From the NCBI GenBank assembly GCA_004144175.1, contig SEFT01000012.1, positions 62,001 to 126,000 on the forward strand: DNA of 64,000 nt, in the 5' to 3' direction. A program made the position numbers and the translations under genes. This document shows positions 43,605 to 53,395 of this stretch, in pieces. Below the pieces are notes generated by a model, which saw only the letters and a program-made list of their open reading frames with translations, was not told the DNA's origin and ran no database searches. The stretch comes from Sphingobacteriales bacterium (GTDB lineage Bacteria > Bacteroidota > Bacteroidia > Chitinophagales > Chitinophagaceae). Position 1 is the first letter of the stretch, and each line of letters begins with the position of its first letter.

Positions 43605-44429
43605 ATGGCTAAAGTAATAGCGATAGCAAACCAGAAAGGCGGGGTAGGAAAGACGACAACAGCAATAAACCTTGCTGCCAGCCTGGCTGTGCTCGAATAT
43701 AAAACACTGCTGATAGACGGCGACCCGCAGGCGAACAGCACTACGGGTAATGGCTTCGACCTGAAGAATATACAGCTGAGCCTGTACGACTGCATGGTGA
43801 ACGACACGCCTATATCGCAGGTGATACTGGAGACCGAAACGCCGAACCTGTACCTGGTGCCATCGCACCTGGACCTGGTAGGTGCTGAGATAGAGCTGAT
43901 ACACCACCCAAACAGGGAGTATGTACTGCGCAAGGCGCTGGAGCAGCAAAAGAATGAGTACGATTTTATCATCATCGACTGTTCGCCTTCTCTGGGTCTC
44001 ATCACTGTAAATGCATTAACTGCTGCGGACAGTGTAGCGATACCGGTACAGTGCGAATACTTTGCCCTGGAAGGCCTTGGTAAGCTCCTGAACACGATCA
44101 AGATCGTGCAGACGAGGATCAATGCTGACCTGCAGATAGAAGGTATCCTGATGACCATGTACGATGGCCGCCTCCGCCTGTCGAACCAGGTGGTAGAGGA
44201 GATCAAGAACCACTTTGGCGAGCTGGTGTTCAACACCATCATCCACCGCAACACCAAGCTGGGTGAGGCACCAAGCTTTGGCCGTCCCGCGCTGATGTAC
44301 GATGCGGACAGCACAGGTGCAATCAATTACCTGAACCTGGCCAAGGAAATACTGCAGAAGAACAACCTGACCAAAATAAAGAACGAGGATAAAATACTGG
44401 AAACTGACGATCATGTCTCAGAACAATAA
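43605..44429 (+). CDS. parA: Chromosome partitioning ATPase ParA
   Basis: The 274-residue ParA/Soj-type ATPase has the deviant Walker A K-G-G-V-G-K-T-T near residue 10, the switch D-G-D-P-Q-A-N-S-T and I-D-C-S-P-S-L-G near 125. It forms dynamic gradients on the nucleoid and with ParB segregates the origin. Its end overlaps the parB start by 17 nt. A parS consensus was not found in the window by eye. Confidence 0.95.
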   Translation: MAKVIAIANQKGGVGKTTTAINLAASLAVLEYKTLLIDGDPQANSTTGNGFDLKNIQLSLYDCMVNDTPISQVILETETPNLYLVPSHLDLVGAEIELIHHPNREYVLRKALEQQKNEYDFIIIDCSPSLGLITVNALTAADSVAIPVQCEYFALEGLGKLLNTIKIVQTRINADLQIEGILMTMYDGRLRLSNQVVEEIKNHFGELVFNTIIHRNTKLGEAPSFGRPALMYDADSTGAINYLNLAKEILQKNNLTKIKNEDKILETDDHVSEQ

Positions 44430-45330
44430 TAAGAAACAGGCTCTGGGAAAGGGAATTCGTGCCCTGCTCAATACAATAGATGAAGAGGTAAGCACTACCG
44501 AGAAGAGTGTGCCCAGCGTATCGGGCAATAATGCAGGCAGTATCATGCGCATACCGGTCGACCAGATAGTGGTGAACCCTAAGCAACCCCGCTACGACTT
44601 TGACGAGCAGGCATTGCAGGAGCTGTCTGAAAGTATAAAACTGCACGACATCATACAGCCGGTAACGGTGGTAAAGGTGGGTGCTACACAATACCAGCTG
44701 ATATCGGGAGAACGCCGCTGGCGCGCTTCTAAAATGGCCGGGCTGAAAGATATACCTGCCTATATACGCACTGCCGACGACCAGCAGATGCTGGAAATGG
44801 CACTGCTGGAAAACCTGCAGCGCGAGAACCTGAATGCGATAGAAGTAGCCCTGAGCTACAAGCGCCTGATGGACGAATGCGACATGACACAGGAACAAGT
44901 GGCCGAGCGCATGAAGAAAGAGCGCAGCACGGTAACCAACTACCTGCGCCTGCTAAAGCTGCCGCCTGATGTACAGAAAGCCGTACGCGATGGTCAGCTG
45001 AGCATGGGCCACGCGCGCGCCATCATAGGTCTGGAGCAGGTAGATCAGCAACTGTATGCTTACCGCGAAGCTATAGAGAAAGGCTTGTCGGTAAGGCAGA
45101 TAGAGCAATTGGTAAAGAACATGACGGATGGCGAAAAGTCATCTGCACCTGCTACAGCATCGGCGGCTGCAAAACTGCCTCCGGCGTACAAACGTATTGA
45201 AGATAATATGGCTTCGCATTTTAGCACCAAAGTGAAGCTGGATAGAAAGAAGAATGGTAAGGGTACTATCGTAATGGAGTTTTACAGCGATGAGGACCTG
45301 GAAAGGATCATGGAGAAAATGCATCTCTGA
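44413..45330 (+). CDS. parB: Chromosome partitioning protein ParB
   Basis: The 305-residue protein has a ParB nuclease-like CTPase domain with S-G-E-R-R-W-R-A near residue 98, then a helix-turn-helix region including Q-V-A-E-R-M-K-K-E-R-S-T-V near 165, and a C-terminal dimerisation region. It binds parS and forms a clamp. The gene overlaps the parA end. A repeat-rich non-coding segment follows. Confidence 0.95.
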   Translation: MSQNNNKKQALGKGIRALLNTIDEEVSTTEKSVPSVSGNNAGSIMRIPVDQIVVNPKQPRYDFDEQALQELSESIKLHDIIQPVTVVKVGATQYQLISGERRWRASKMAGLKDIPAYIRTADDQQMLEMALLENLQRENLNAIEVALSYKRLMDECDMTQEQVAERMKKERSTVTNYLRLLKLPPDVQKAVRDGQLSMGHARAIIGLEQVDQQLYAYREAIEKGLSVRQIEQLVKNMTDGEKSSAPATASAAAKLPPAYKRIEDNMASHFSTKVKLDRKKNGKGTIVMEFYSDEDLERIMEKMHL

Positions 45331-45333
45331 TTT

Positions 45334-45540
45334 AAGTCAAAAGTCAAAACTGAAAAGCTAAAAGTAGTTAAGTCGAAAGTCAAAACGGAGAAGCTAAAAC
45401 TGGTGATGTGTGGATGGGAGTGTTAGTGATAGTTTTAAAGCTTTTGAGTTTTGACTTTCTCTTTTAAATCAAGCCCAAGTTTTGGCTTTTGCATGGTAGC
45501 GTGCCATCACTTTTTGGTTTTGACTTTTAACCTTTGACTT
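45334..45540. repeat. AAGTCAAAAGTCAAAA-type repeat block after parB
   Basis: Two direct copies (45334-45363 and 45370-45399) share about 26 of 30 bases, and inverted relatives lie at 45431-45458 and 45516-45540 with TTTTGACTTT. The arms can form long imperfect hairpins. The block fills the gap between parB and the next gene and could terminate parB transcription. Repeats of this AAGTCAAAA type are, from general knowledge, common between Bacteroidota genes. Confidence 0.75.
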
Positions 45541-45552
45541 CTCTACTATAAC

Positions 45553-46032
45553 ATGGATCTAAGCAATTGGGAAAAACGTTCTAAAGAACAGCAGAAGGCT
45601 TATAAGCGGATGCTGGAGAAGGGCAATAAGAATAAGATTCTGAAAGCCCTGCCCGATCTGCATGAAGAAGCGTTTGAACAGGTAGATTGCCTGAGCTGTG
45701 CCAACTGCTGTAAGAACTATTCGCCCCGTTTTAAGAACCCTGATATCAAACGCATAGCCAAACGCCTGGGCATGAAGGAAGGCGACCTGGTTGCGCGATA
45801 CCTGAAGCTGGATAGCGATAATGATTATGTGCTACAGCAGTCCCCCTGTCCCTTTTTAGCTGCCGATAATACATGTGATATATACGAAGACCGCCCCAGC
45901 GATTGCCGCCGCTATCCATATACCGATGAAGATGTAGTAATAAAGCGCGTACCGCTAACACTGAAGAATGCTACTGTTTGCCCGGCTACGTTTATAGTGT
46001 TAGAGAAGTTGCTGGAGTTGGAGGGGGGATAG
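45553..46032 (+). CDS. YkgJ-family cysteine-cluster protein
   Basis: The 159-residue protein has cysteines arranged as C-x-x-C-x-x-C-C (around C-L-S-C-A-N-C-C), C-P-F-L and C-D-I-Y-x7-C-R-R-Y-P, typical of the YkgJ (Fe-S/Zn-binding) family of unknown function. No signal peptide. It stands alone after the repeat block downstream of parB. Confidence 0.85.
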   Translation: MDLSNWEKRSKEQQKAYKRMLEKGNKNKILKALPDLHEEAFEQVDCLSCANCCKNYSPRFKNPDIKRIAKRLGMKEGDLVARYLKLDSDNDYVLQQSPCPFLAADNTCDIYEDRPSDCRRYPYTDEDVVIKRVPLTLKNATVCPATFIVLEKLLELEGG

Positions 46033-46073
46033 TCTCTTAACTTTTTGCCCTGTGAAACCGTTGAATGAGATAT

Positions 46074-46751
46074 CTAAAATATAAATCCTACTCTAAAACC
46101 TGCCGGTAAATTTATAGTGTTAGTAATGCCGTCGTTGACACTGTAGTAGCGAAATTCGCGATCTATCTGATAGGCCGTTGGGTCTATCTTACCAGAGGTT
46201 TGAATGTTTCTGTGTTTGAAGCCGACGCCGGTATAACATTCTAAGACGAAAAAGCTGATATGTACTTGAACACCAATCTTGAAATTGCAGGAGTAGGATT
46301 TTTTGAACACGTCAAAATCGTCCCAATAAATATATCGTGCTGAGTTTTCGTACCTGCTGCTTTCTGTACTCTGTACATTCAGGTGCGATAGCTCTATGCC
46401 TGTAAACAGCCGCTCATACTGAGGTGCACCAAATATCTTAGACCTGCTTGATTGAAAAAAGTACTTCTGCTCAAAGCTCCAGCGGTGACCCTGATAGTTA
46501 GTGAAGGTAGCCATGTCCAGGAACTCATGCATGAACGCTACGCCAACATAGCTCGACCACTTACCATATGCACGTTCGTAGCCAACATCCACACCGGGGT
46601 TCACGGGGTCTATCATCCTGATGGGCATTAGCTTTATTTGGTTCATGCCAAAGCCGGCGTCATTTTGAGCCGTAGCCAACTGTGCTAAAAAACAAAGAAC
46701 GGCTGTTAGTATGCATAGTCGATGTAGTATAGCGTATTTACGTGGTAGCAT
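46074..46751 (-). CDS. Outer-membrane-type beta-barrel protein
   Basis: Started at the ATG at 46751 the protein has 225 residues and a clean signal peptide ending L-A-Q-L-A-T-A-Q. An upstream start at 46832 adds 27 residues that look out of place. The mature protein has alternating hydrophobic strands and ends in G-F-R-V-G-F-I-F, an aromatic-terminal strand as in outer-membrane barrels. The exact family is not certain; DUF3575-like barrels are close. Confidence 0.7.
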   Translation of the reverse strand: MLPRKYAILHRLCILTAVLCFLAQLATAQNDAGFGMNQIKLMPIRMIDPVNPGVDVGYERAYGKWSSYVGVAFMHEFLDMATFTNYQGHRWSFEQKYFFQSSRSKIFGAPQYERLFTGIELSHLNVQSTESSRYENSARYIYWDDFDVFKKSYSCNFKIGVQVHISFFVLECYTGVGFKHRNIQTSGKIDPTAYQIDREFRYYSVNDGITNTINLPAGFRVGFIF

Positions 46752-46961
46752 AATCCAAGATAACATAATTGAATCAGGAAAAAGAACAGCAGCGCCCGCT
46801 TCCGCAACGGCAGCGGTTTTCAAGGTTGGCACGGTAGTTTTTATACACAGTATGCGAGCGATTGTGATAGTGATGAAGTGAAAGAGAAAGTGAGATTGGT
46901 GATTGTGATAGAAAGGTTTATGTGAGATTGGAAGAACGTGTGATGATTGAATTCATGATCG

Positions 46962-46994
46962 AAAAAAAGGACTGCAGCTATTGCAGTCCTTTTT
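46962..46994 (-). terminator. Terminator of the gene at 47015-47413
   Basis: GGACTGCA and TGCAGTCC (46969-46976 and 46982-46989) form a perfect 8-bp stem bounded by A7 and T5 runs, a strong terminator on either strand. It lies 21 nt after the stop of the minus-strand gene at 47015. Confidence 0.85.
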
Positions 46995-47014
46995 CGGTTT
47001 ATGTTGAGTGCTCT

Positions 47015-47413
47015 TTATCTTTTTACAATTACCAGCCTTATAAACAGTAGTGACAGCACAAGTGTAACCGGCGTAAAAACCAGCATCTCAAAACTATTTG
47101 TGGAAAGCAGATTACCGATGGTGTTCATTGCAAATAACCCTGCTAGTAGCCAGAGTATTATGCGTATTACTGTTCTATTGACCGGCAATTGCAGATAGCC
47201 TGCATGTACGGCTACTATTGCTATCATAAAGATATTGATGAGGATGGACATAGTCTCGAACTTGACCATCTGCTCTTTAGTTTGCAGCCTGCCGCCCCAT
47301 ACTATGTTGTATGGAATAACGCCTGTCAGCACAAGTATATGAAAGATGATGACCAGCGACAAGATGGTAATGATGGTATGTATAGCAAGCCGTTCGGAAA
47401 TGAGATTTTTCAT
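47015..47413 (-). CDS. Small integral membrane hypothetical protein
   Basis: The 132-residue protein has about four membrane helices and short charged loops. No family recognised. A TATCTTTG -7 box on its strand (47422-47429 as CAAAGATA on plus) lies 9 nt before the start codon, so the message may be nearly leaderless. It is followed by a strong terminator and stands alone. Confidence 0.65.
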   Translation of the reverse strand: MKNLISERLAIHTIITILSLVIIFHILVLTGVIPYNIVWGGRLQTKEQMVKFETMSILINIFMIAIVAVHAGYLQLPVNRTVIRIILWLLAGLFAMNTIGNLLSTNSFEMLVFTPVTLVLSLLFIRLVIVKR

Positions 47414-47421
47414 CGGTGCTG

Positions 47422-47429
47422 CAAAGATA
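47422..47429 (-). promoter_or_regulatory. Bacteroidota -7 promoter box for the gene at 47015-47413
   Basis: TATCTTTG on the minus strand, an exact -7 consensus. A clear -33 element at the usual 19-nt spacing was not found. Confidence 0.5.
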
Positions 47430-47512
47430 ACTTGCCACAGGCGATTATATAGAACAAGAAAGCCACCCTTTGTGAGAGCGGCCTTCGAGAAGTTGTGAAA
47501 GGAATTTCTTGT

Positions 47513-48460
47513 TTATCTCAATACGCGTACACCCTCCGAAGGGTTAAATGTACGCTTCAATGAATCTAATACCCGTGTAGTATCTGCTGCCATAGCCGAT
47601 ACCGGCATCACTACATGGTAGCTGCCATTGCCTGCCGGCACCATCGATACTTTATTGCCATAGCTATTGAGCTGTGTGGTACGCTTGGCCGCTTTAGCGC
47701 TGTCGGTATAGGTTTTCAGTACCACGCTGAATTGCAACATACTACCGTTTTGTTGTATAGTGCCGGTAGCTGTGGCATCAGGTGCGGTAGCCAATGTGTC
47801 CGCTAGCTGCATAGTAGTATCGGCTGTCACAGGCACTTGCTGCACCTGTTGTACGGTATCTATTGGTTCCGGTTCGGCAGGTTCAGCGGGCTTTGGCTGC
47901 ATATAGTTCATACCGAAGATGATAGCAGCTATCACCAGTATCGCAAGTACGATAACAATAATGATCTTACCCCAATTGATGCTGCCACTCTTGGCCTCAT
48001 CATCGGGCTGATAATTGTATGTTGTACTACTCACAGTAGAAGTCTCCTTAGGTGTAACCGTGCTGCGCGTAGCACTCTTAATTACCGGTACGCTTGGCGG
48101 CGTGTACTGCATGTGCGGATCGGTAACGAATGCGATCTTACCATTGTGCTCTACAAACTTGCCAACTGCAGGTATGATCACATCTTTACCCTCAGCAAGG
48201 GCAGCTCTCGACTGCGTGCTGAAATCGCGCAGTGCGTTAGATGCTTTCGAGATGCTGATCTGCTCGGCAGTGGCAATGAAGTTAGCCAGGTTATCGTCGA
48301 TAGAACCGGCAGAAGAAACTACTACTTCGTATGTAGGCGCCTGTAAAGCCTGTCCGTCATAAGAAGCACTCTTCTTACGCAGCTCCAGGTTGCCCAGTCC
48401 GTGTATGTAACAGAAATTGTTCTTCAGCAGGAAAAGCCCTATATATTTCGCAACGTCCAT
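47513..48460 (-). CDS. HU (CCDC81-like)/SPOR-domain envelope protein
   Basis: The 315-residue protein has an N-terminal HU-CCDC81-like domain (about 1-115, with L-L-K-N-N-F-C-Y-I-H-G-L-G and G-K-D-V-I-I-P-A-V-G), one membrane helix near 180-200, a Pro/Glu/Thr-rich linker and a C-terminal SPOR-like domain ending G-V-R-V-L-R. This combination is typical of Bacteroidota and is thought to link peptidoglycan with DNA or other proteins. It is the last gene of a five-gene minus-strand block with the barrel, TPR and receptor genes. Confidence 0.85.
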   Translation of the reverse strand: MDVAKYIGLFLLKNNFCYIHGLGNLELRKKSASYDGQALQAPTYEVVVSSAGSIDDNLANFIATAEQISISKASNALRDFSTQSRAALAEGKDVIIPAVGKFVEHNGKIAFVTDPHMQYTPPSVPVIKSATRSTVTPKETSTVSSTTYNYQPDDEAKSGSINWGKIIIVIVLAILVIAAIIFGMNYMQPKPAEPAEPEPIDTVQQVQQVPVTADTTMQLADTLATAPDATATGTIQQNGSMLQFSVVLKTYTDSAKAAKRTTQLNSYGNKVSMVPAGNGSYHVVMPVSAMAADTTRVLDSLKRTFNPSEGVRVLR

Positions 48461-48528
48461 CGTTAATGATCGGTGAATTCGGTCTGTAAGTTAAACAATA
48501 GGTTGAAATATCAATAAACGTCTTTGTT

Positions 48529-50292
48529 TTAAAATTTGACACGTACGCCGCCAAAGATATTGAAGCCAAAGGTTTCGTACATATACCAGCGCTGGTACCT
48601 GTTGTTGAGCAGGTTGTTTACCTGCGCAAATGCACCTATGCGGTCGGTGATCTCATACTCTGCAGATCCGCCAAGGTCCAGTATGGGGTTTAGTTTCTCT
48701 GTTACATCACCACGTTTCAGTGCATATAGCTGATCCATGAACAGCAGGTAACCCGTTACCGTCAGCTTTTTCAGCGGTTTTACCATTACATCACCGGTCA
48801 TCCTGATAGCAGGCTCATGCCATACGCGGCGGTACGTTTTGCCTACGAAGTTGACGAAGGCGGGACTGAGGCCTACAGAGAAAGTGTTGGCAATTTGATA
48901 ACGCGCAGTTCCTTCCAGCACTATCGCATTTACCCTCGGGTCGTAGGCTACTACAAACTGTTTGGCATCACCAAACGTATCGTTGATGAATAAAGGCAGA
49001 TTGCGGTATTGTTTCCAGGCCAGCCTGGCATCCAGCGCTATATGGCTACCGACATTGGTACGGCCTGAAACGTACATTTCGTTGGTACGTGTCTGGCGTA
49101 TTTCATAGTCATTGCGCATGAATGGATTGCGGGTGCTCAGTTGTTCGTAGGTATTCTGCCTGAGGTCCGAACGGTAACCGGCTGTGAAGTTTATCTGTGT
49201 ATTCTCGATATTGAAGTTAGCCCAAATGTCGGGTAGCAGGTAGGCCATGCCCCTGCCAAACGTAGGGTAAAGGCCTGCATAACCTACAATACCACGATTG
49301 CGAAACTTAACGCCCGGCGTGAGCTGGAGTATATTGTTGTTCTGGCTGATGTTGGCTGTGGGCTGCGCGTATTTTGCAAACAGGATGTTGAGGCTCATTT
49401 GCAGCGTGGTAGCCGTATCGAGATCATAAGACACGGGCATCTTCAGGTCGATGGCTGTTTCCGTAGCATCATAGCGGTCTTTGTATAATGAGAAAGCCAG
49501 TGATGGATTATAGTTAATGCCCATAAAACCTTCACCTTCATTCTTTGTACTTACGCCAAGGTTGATATCGGTAAAACTTTGCCTGATATTTTCGCTAGGG
49601 AAATGCAAAAGACCATGGTCGTAGCCATAATAATGATAACGGCTGCTGCTTACGTCTACAAAACCGCTATGCGCCATGCCGTCTCTGTGCAGTGTACCAT
49701 TGGCAGTAAGACCCGTGCGCGAAGCCCGCTGCTCATAGATATGCCCACGACGCGAGTTGTGTTGCAGGTTAATAGCTGTTTCATAATCCTCACCGCGGAA
49801 TCTTCCGATGCCCGCATCTATCAGGAGTGTCGACAGATTGCCGCCGCCTACTTTCAGGTAATCGGAGTAGGGCAGTACTACAGAGTCTTTACCCAGCGCC
49901 AGCGGGCGTAGCGGGAAGGAGTTGTAGCTGTACAACAGCGTCTGCTGTGGCACCTGGTAGGTAAACTCAGGGCGCGATGTATCGGCAGGCGGCATCGATG
50001 GGCTGATGACCGGCTTGTACACTTTGCGCAGCTCGGGCTTGTACGATTGCAGCACTTCTATTGTAGCGCCTTTTACCGTATCGGGTGTTATGGTTTTTGC
50101 AGCAGCTTTTGGCTCCGCATTTTTATTTTTTTGTGCTTGTTGCTCTGCTTTCTTTTCTTTGGCCGACTTACGGGTGTTTTTCTTTGTCTCCGTCTTTGCC
50201 TTTGGCTTCTTTGCAGCCTTTCTGCGCTGTGCCGAAGCATCCTGCGAGAGTGCTGCCAATAGTACCAATATCAATATGCTTTTAAAACGCAT
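48529..50292 (-). CDS. TonB-dependent-receptor-like outer-membrane barrel
   Basis: The 587-residue protein has a signal peptide ending S-Q-D-A-S-A-Q, then a Lys/Ala-rich basic linker (about 22-75) and a long beta-barrel with the final strand G-G-V-R-V-K-F. No plug domain like that of a typical receptor is visible; the barrel fold resembles such receptors without the N-terminal plug. It is operonic with the TPR gene 12 nt upstream. Confidence 0.8.
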   Translation of the reverse strand: MRFKSILILVLLAALSQDASAQRRKAAKKPKAKTETKKNTRKSAKEKKAEQQAQKNKNAEPKAAAKTITPDTVKGATIEVLQSYKPELRKVYKPVISPSMPPADTSRPEFTYQVPQQTLLYSYNSFPLRPLALGKDSVVLPYSDYLKVGGGNLSTLLIDAGIGRFRGEDYETAINLQHNSRRGHIYEQRASRTGLTANGTLHRDGMAHSGFVDVSSSRYHYYGYDHGLLHFPSENIRQSFTDINLGVSTKNEGEGFMGINYNPSLAFSLYKDRYDATETAIDLKMPVSYDLDTATTLQMSLNILFAKYAQPTANISQNNNILQLTPGVKFRNRGIVGYAGLYPTFGRGMAYLLPDIWANFNIENTQINFTAGYRSDLRQNTYEQLSTRNPFMRNDYEIRQTRTNEMYVSGRTNVGSHIALDARLAWKQYRNLPLFINDTFGDAKQFVVAYDPRVNAIVLEGTARYQIANTFSVGLSPAFVNFVGKTYRRVWHEPAIRMTGDVMVKPLKKLTVTGYLLFMDQLYALKRGDVTEKLNPILDLGGSAEYEITDRIGAFAQVNNLLNNRYQRWYMYETFGFNIFGGVRVKF

Positions 50293-50304
50293 GTTGCTCC
50301 TTTC

Positions 50305-53300
50305 TTAATCTGATAATTTGCTTTGTTTTTTCTCCAGGGCTTTTGCCTCTTCCAGCTTCTTAGTTGCTTCTTCCTTCAGTGCCGGTATCTTGGCATTCTG
50401 TACGATGCTCTGCAATGTTGCTACGGCATTGAAATAGTCGTTCTGCTTTACCAATATGTCTGACAGCAGGATGTAAGACTTCACCACCCAATAGTCGTTA
50501 TCGCCCGAAAGGCGGATGCTGTTGCTGGCGGCGTCTTCGGCTTCTTTCAGCTTGCCTTGTGCCAGGTATATAGCGGCTACCTGGTAGCGTGCCTCAGCAG
50601 CCAGTGCCGACTTGCGCGAGCCAACCAGTTGTTTGTACACTGCCAGTGCTTCATCGGGCTTATTAGCTTCCTGCAAGCCCCTGGCCTTGTATAGCTGCGC
50701 TTCCTGCTTCATGCTCTCGTTCACGCCGGGTATGGTCATCAGCGTATCGGCATACCTGCCGGCCAGCTCTTTCTGGTTCAGGTTGTAGTTGCTCTGCATC
50801 AGGCCATAGTAAGCCTGTTGCAGCGATTCCTGGTCCATAGCGGTGCTGCGCAGCGTTTGATAATATTCTGCTGCACCTTTATAGTCTTTCAGTGCATAAG
50901 CTATGTACGATGCCCTGCGTGCGCTGTTCTCGGTATAGTCGCTCCATGGCCTGTTCAGTACCGCCTTGAAGTGATTGAGCGCATCGCTATACTCCTTCAA
51001 TTGGTAGTGGCTTTCTGCTTTATAGTAGTTTGCCTTAGTGGTAAACAGACCGGTAGGGTATTGCACCATGTACTCCTGGAAGGCTGATTTTGCCTGCGCG
51101 TACTTACCTGCTGCAAACTGTGCCTCGCCTGCGGCGTAGTAAGCCGAGTCGATAGTTGGGTCGCCCGCAGCCAGTAGGTTGTTGTCCTTTACCAGCTTGG
51201 CGTATGCACCCGGTTCGTTGCGCTCTATATAAATGCTCTTGAGTGCATCCAATGCTGCCTGGCGCTCTTCGGACGATGGATAACGAATAACTACCTGGCG
51301 GTAGGCATCGATCGCATCTTCTTCTTTATTGAGCTGGTCGTAGGCGAAAGCTGTACGTAACCATGCCTTCGGCGCTACGGAGTTTTTGCCGTTGCCGTTC
51401 AGTATTGGCTCAAGGGTAGTAATGGCTTTCTGATATTGGTTCGTCTCTATCTGCATCACTGCCATTTCATAACGTGCATCGTCGGCATAGGCCGAACCGC
51501 CCCTGTCAGAAAGTGTTTGCAGTAATGTACTCTTCTCGGCATTGCGGCCCAGCATACCGAGTATAGTGGCCTTCTGGAAGCGTGCATAGTCTGCATCTGC
51601 ACCATCGGCTACGATTACTTTGTCGTAAAGCGCCAGTGCAGTATTGAAGCCCTTCAGCATGAACACGGCATCGGCCTCGCGCAAGGTGGCTGTAAGTGCC
51701 GACTGTTGACCGGCATCAGGCGCCTGCTGTGCGCGTATAAAGTATGTTTGTGCCGATGGATACTCCTTTTGCTCCAGCGATGCATAGCCCATCATCATGT
51801 AGGCATCATGCGTAGTGGCAGCGGGGCTAAGCCAGGTAAGTTTCCTTTTGTTGTCAGCTCCCTTGTCGAGGAACTGCTGTGCATGATATAGCGCATCCGC
51901 ATAGCGCAGCGACTGGTAAGCTATCTCTCCCTTCCAGAAGTGTGCTGCCGCTTCGTAGGTAGCGTCTTGCGGCTTCTGTAGGCTTAGGCTCAGCATACTA
52001 TCGGCCATCGATAGCTTGCCGTTCTCCATGTGCTGCAAGCCATATCCATAGGTCACCTTTTGGAACACATCCCAATACAGCTTATCGCGGTTGGCTACCT
52101 CTTGCAGCAGGTTGTATGCCTCCGGGTAGTTGTTCGACTTGATAAGGATATCAGATAATAAAGTATTGGACTCATCACGATAAACAGATGCAGGGTAGTC
52201 TTTTTGCAATGTGCGTATCTGCGCCATGGCCTCGTCGTTGAACCCGAGCTCGTAGTTCAGCCTTGCAGCCAGCATCAGCGATGCTTCGCGCTGCGACTGG
52301 TTGAATGGCATATCAGCGCAAAAGCGGAATGCGTTACGCGCGCTTTTCTTGTCGCCGGTTTTCAGGTAGCAGTCGCCCAGCAGGTACATGGCTGTCTGGC
52401 CCAGTGTATCCTGCGTGCTGTTCAGTAGCTTAAATTTTTCTATCGCATTTTGCCACTCGTTTACGCGGTAGTAGGAGTATCCCATTTCATAGAGATCTTC
52501 CTTGCGTATCTGGTCGGCATTGTTGTAGTAGTGTTCAAAGTAAGGCAGCGCCTCGCCATATCGGCGATCTTCAAAAAGTACCTGCGCTGCCAGCAGATGC
52601 AGCTCTTTATCGTAGAACATCTTCTCCTGCCTTTTTATCAGGCGCTGTGCGTCGGCGAGCGCCTGTTTTTTATTGCCCGTGAAGTAGTGTATCTCTGCTA
52701 TGTAGTAAGGTACTATGTTGCGGTACTCGCGCTGCTCCTGTATCTTCTCGAAGCTGCGCATAGCGTCCTGGTACTGCCCCTGGTTGTAGGCCAGCAGGCC
52801 GTAGTAGTAGTTACCCGCTTCATTGTACATACCTGCCAGTTCTTTAATGGCGGCAAACATGGTTTGCGCCTTATCGAACTGCTTATTGTTGAAGTAGGCA
52901 TAGGCCAGCTCGAACTTGGCATCTATGATCTCTTCGTTACTGAGGTTCGCTATACCGGCCAGCTCGTAGTACGGGATGGCAGCCTGCAACTCATTCTTGC
53001 GGAAATAGTATTGCGCCAGGGCATGTGCCGTACGCTGCTTGTATACCGGGTTGGCTGTAGAGGCAATGAAGTTTTTAGCAGAATCGGCAATGCCGGGTGT
53101 GGCCAGCTTCAGGTTTGCCAATGTTATATAATACCGCGCATGTTCTAACGCTGCCTGCGGCGGGCGGGCCACATTGTCGTGGTAGCCATGCAGGTACTGC
53201 TGTGCTGATTGCACGGCTACTGCGTAATGACCATTATTGTATTGTTCCGTTGCTGTTCGCAGCCACTTGTATTCGGGCTGGTCGGGCATGTGCCATTGCG

Positions 53301-53382
53301 CCGGAGCCTTGCTGCCCATCAGTATCGCTACTGACAAACATGCAAGGCTCCGTTTTATGATCCTCTTTCTTTTTTCTGTCAT
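50305..53382 (-). CDS. Large tetratricopeptide-repeat protein
   Basis: The 1025-residue protein has a signal peptide (through about residue 29) and a long helical array of TPR-like units over the rest. Examples are A-L-P-Y-F-E-H-Y-Y-N near 290 and A-I-P-Y-Y-E-L-A near 135. Such proteins act as periplasmic or outer-membrane assembly platforms. It lies between the receptor gene upstream (13 nt) and the barrel gene downstream, so the three likely act together in envelope assembly or uptake. Confidence 0.9.
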   Translation of the reverse strand: MTEKRKRIIKRSLACLSVAILMGSKAPAQWHMPDQPEYKWLRTATEQYNNGHYAVAVQSAQQYLHGYHDNVARPPQAALEHARYYITLANLKLATPGIADSAKNFIASTANPVYKQRTAHALAQYYFRKNELQAAIPYYELAGIANLSNEEIIDAKFELAYAYFNNKQFDKAQTMFAAIKELAGMYNEAGNYYYGLLAYNQGQYQDAMRSFEKIQEQREYRNIVPYYIAEIHYFTGNKKQALADAQRLIKRQEKMFYDKELHLLAAQVLFEDRRYGEALPYFEHYYNNADQIRKEDLYEMGYSYYRVNEWQNAIEKFKLLNSTQDTLGQTAMYLLGDCYLKTGDKKSARNAFRFCADMPFNQSQREASLMLAARLNYELGFNDEAMAQIRTLQKDYPASVYRDESNTLLSDILIKSNNYPEAYNLLQEVANRDKLYWDVFQKVTYGYGLQHMENGKLSMADSMLSLSLQKPQDATYEAAAHFWKGEIAYQSLRYADALYHAQQFLDKGADNKRKLTWLSPAATTHDAYMMMGYASLEQKEYPSAQTYFIRAQQAPDAGQQSALTATLREADAVFMLKGFNTALALYDKVIVADGADADYARFQKATILGMLGRNAEKSTLLQTLSDRGGSAYADDARYEMAVMQIETNQYQKAITTLEPILNGNGKNSVAPKAWLRTAFAYDQLNKEEDAIDAYRQVVIRYPSSEERQAALDALKSIYIERNEPGAYAKLVKDNNLLAAGDPTIDSAYYAAGEAQFAAGKYAQAKSAFQEYMVQYPTGLFTTKANYYKAESHYQLKEYSDALNHFKAVLNRPWSDYTENSARRASYIAYALKDYKGAAEYYQTLRSTAMDQESLQQAYYGLMQSNYNLNQKELAGRYADTLMTIPGVNESMKQEAQLYKARGLQEANKPDEALAVYKQLVGSRKSALAAEARYQVAAIYLAQGKLKEAEDAASNSIRLSGDNDYWVVKSYILLSDILVKQNDYFNAVATLQSIVQNAKIPALKEEATKKLEEAKALEKKQSKLSD

Positions 53383-53395
53383 TCAAAAAATCGCA

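Noticed and set aside
43538-44326. 262-codon open frame antisense to parA
   Set aside because: It is the mirror of the parA coding sequence with Ser/Cys-rich nonsense composition; parA on the plus strand is clearly real.
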